Source: Stutzerimonas azotifigens (GTDB lineage: Bacteria > Pseudomonadota > Gammaproteobacteria > Pseudomonadales > Pseudomonadaceae). Taken from it: a DNA stretch of 64,000 bases. The notes beneath the pieces are model-generated. The model did not search any database, was not told the DNA's origin, and saw only the letters and a program-made list of their open reading frames with translations. The DNA is taken from NCBI RefSeq assembly GCF_013522725.1, contig NZ_JAAMRF010000002.1, forward strand, positions 1 to 64,000. The letters run 5' to 3'. The position numbers were made by a program, and so were the translations under genes. Positions 62,641 to 64,000 of the stretch are shown here, piece by piece (positions within the stretch are counted from its first letter, which is position 1; every line of letters begins with the position of its first letter).

Positions 62641-64000
62641 TCAGGCGGCGGTGGAGGAGGCGGCGGTATCGAACTGACCGGCCATCCAGCGGCCGACTTC
62701 GGCCTGGGAGCTACCGGCGGTGGGACGCAAGGGCGATAACCGTCCCTCACTCAGCGCCGCGATGCGATCACTGATCTGGAACAGCTCTTCCAGATCCTCT
62801 GAGATCACCAGAATCGCCGCGCCCGCATCGCGCAGCTCGATCAGGGCCCGATGAATCGCGGCGGCGGCACCGACATCCACGCCCCAGGTGGGGTGGGCGG
62901 CGATCAGCAACTTCGGCTGCTGCAGTATTTCGCGGCCAAGGATGAATTTCTGCAGGTTGCCGCCGGACAGGCTGGCGGCCGGGGTCAGCGCGTCGGGCGT
63001 CTTTACCGCGAAGCGCTGGATGATGCGGTCGGCGAACTGCCGGACCTTGCCGCGCTGGATCATGCCGCGGTTGAGCATGCCACGCTGCTGATAGGCGGTG
63101 AGCAGCGCATTGTCGCTCAGGCTCATGCTGGGGACGGCTCCATGACCGAGGCGCTCGGCGGGGACGAATGCCATACCGTGGCGGCGCCGCGCATCGGGAT
63201 GCAGGTGCGCGACGTTTTCGCCGAGAAAGCGGATGCGCCGGGCCTCGCCGTTGGCCAGGCGTTGCTCGCCGCTTAGCAGGGCGAGCAGTTCATCCTGACC
63301 GTTGCCGGCGACACCGGCGATGCCGAGGATCTCGCCGGCGCGCACCTCCAGGTCGATGTCCTTGAGCGAGACGCCGAACGGATCGGCGTTGTGCCAGGCA
63401 AGGCGCTCGACTTGCAGAAAGGGTGCATGGCCCTCGGCTTTCGGGTATTCGGCTTCCAGACCTTCGGCGTCGCCGACCATCAACCGCGCCAGCTCCAAGT
63501 CCGAGGACTCGGCCGGCACGCAGTCGCCGGAGACGCGTCCGCCACGCAGCACCGTGGCGCTCTGGCACAGCGCGCGCACTTCGCCGAGCTTGTGACTGAT
63601 GAAGAGGATGCTGCAACCCTCGGCTGCCAGCCGGCGCAGGGTGACGAACAGCTCGTCGGCCTCCTGCGGCGTGAGGACCGAAGTCGGTTCGTCGAGGATC
63701 AGCAGCTTGATGTCCTGCATCAGGCAGCGAACGATTTCCACACGCTGGCGCTCGCCGATCGACAGGCTGTGGACCAGGCGCTGGGGCTCGAGCGGCATGC
63801 CGTAGCGTTGCGAGACCTCGCGGATCTTCGGTTCCAGCCGGGCTGGCGTGCCGGCGCTGGCACCGAGCGCCAGAGCGATGTTCTCGGCGACGGTCAACGT
63901 TTCGAACAGAGAGAAGTGCTGGAACACCATGCCGATCCCGCGCTCGCGCGCCTGGGCCGGGTCACGCATGGTCACCGCCTCGCCCTCCCAGAGGATCCGG
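62641..64000 (-). CDS. Purine/nucleoside ABC transporter ATPase, 5' end outside window
   Basis: About 453 residues of a tandem-domain ATPase of the BMP/ribose type; the frame is still open at the window edge, so the first Walker A and start lie outside. The first domain shows MVFQHFSLFETLTVAENIAL, the signature LSIGERQRVEIVR and Walker B LLILDEPTSVL. The second domain has GVAGNGQDELLALLSG as Walker A-like, ASLSGGNLQKFILGREI as signature and a degenerate Walker B (LLIAAHPTWGVD), usual in this family. Likely the first gene of the import operon. Confidence 0.93.
   Translation of the reverse strand, partial: RILWEGEAVTMRDPAQARERGIGMVFQHFSLFETLTVAENIALALGASAGTPARLEPKIREVSQRYGMPLEPQRLVHSLSIGERQRVEIVRCLMQDIKLLILDEPTSVLTPQEADELFVTLRRLAAEGCSILFISHKLGEVRALCQSATVLRGGRVSGDCVPAESSDLELARLMVGDAEGLEAEYPKAEGHAPFLQVERLAWHNADPFGVSLKDIDLEVRAGEILGIAGVAGNGQDELLALLSGEQRLANGEARRIRFLGENVAHLHPDARRRHGMAFVPAERLGHGAVPSMSLSDNALLTAYQQRGMLNRGMIQRGKVRQFADRIIQRFAVKTPDALTPAASLSGGNLQKFILGREILQQPKLLIAAHPTWGVDVGAAAAIHRALIELRDAGAAILVISEDLEELFQISDRIAALSEGRLSPLRPTAGSSQAEVGRWMAGQFDTAASSTAA

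Overview
The window is GC-rich chromosomal DNA from a pseudomonad, most likely of the Stutzerimonas (Pseudomonas stutzeri) group. Gene families, gene order and dispersed short repeats all point that way. Much of the left half follows the gene order I remember from P. aeruginosa PAO1 around PA4361-PA4398, read in descending order. The right half resembles PAO1 PA1513-PA1524 (purine catabolism). I recalled this synteny and did not compute it. No tRNA, rRNA, IS element, prophage, CRISPR array or integration site was recognised.

Region 1 (1-5.1 kb): the 3' end of ahpF with its terminator, a secreted alpha/beta hydrolase, a translationally coupled DUF3182 / alpha/beta-hydrolase pair of unknown function, and a membrane protein that looks like a voltage-sensor domain without a pore. 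Region 2 (5.1-18.6 kb): an operon of response regulator, panE, sensor kinase, pduO and the voltage-sensor-like gene; then yajQ, an MscS channel, the AmpG permease, an alkyltransferase-like protein, a DUF481 outer-membrane protein, a HugZ-like protein, fxsA, and groES-groEL behind a good heat-shock (sigma-32) promoter. Region 3 (18.7-37.4 kb): mexVW efflux genes; a four-gene iron-associated exported operon (imelysin, di-haem protein, imelysin-like lipoprotein, DUF1513 protein); the c-di-GMP phosphodiesterase bifA; sodB; argO plus an ACT protein, divergent from argP; a coiled-coil membrane protein; a CurA-like reductase; pncB.

Region 4 (37.4-43.5 kb) is more accessory: a tandem pair of tiny KGG-repeat stress proteins, a DUF2188 gene behind a long hairpin leader, glycerate kinase ttuD, a short FimV-like protein, a RutR-like TetR regulator and a DUF2383 protein. 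Some intergenic DNA here is AT-rich.

Region 5 (43.5-64 kb) is an almost complete purine catabolism island. A BMP-type ABC importer (ATPase, two permeases, binding protein) probably brings in purines or nucleosides. GuaD and 8-oxoguanine deaminase feed XdhABC, giving urate. PuuD, UraH, UraD, PuuE, Alc and AllA then carry urate to glyoxylate plus two urea. A GntR regulator sits in the middle. Near-identical TTGTATACAA-type palindromes occur upstream of puuE, uraH and gntR, suggesting one local regulon. Two other palindromic signals precede xdhA and the binding-protein gene. An isopenicillin-N-synthase-like 2-oxoglutarate oxygenase of unknown substrate lies inside the island. A LysE-family exporter lies between uraH and gntR, where PAO1, as I recall, has a nucleobase permease.
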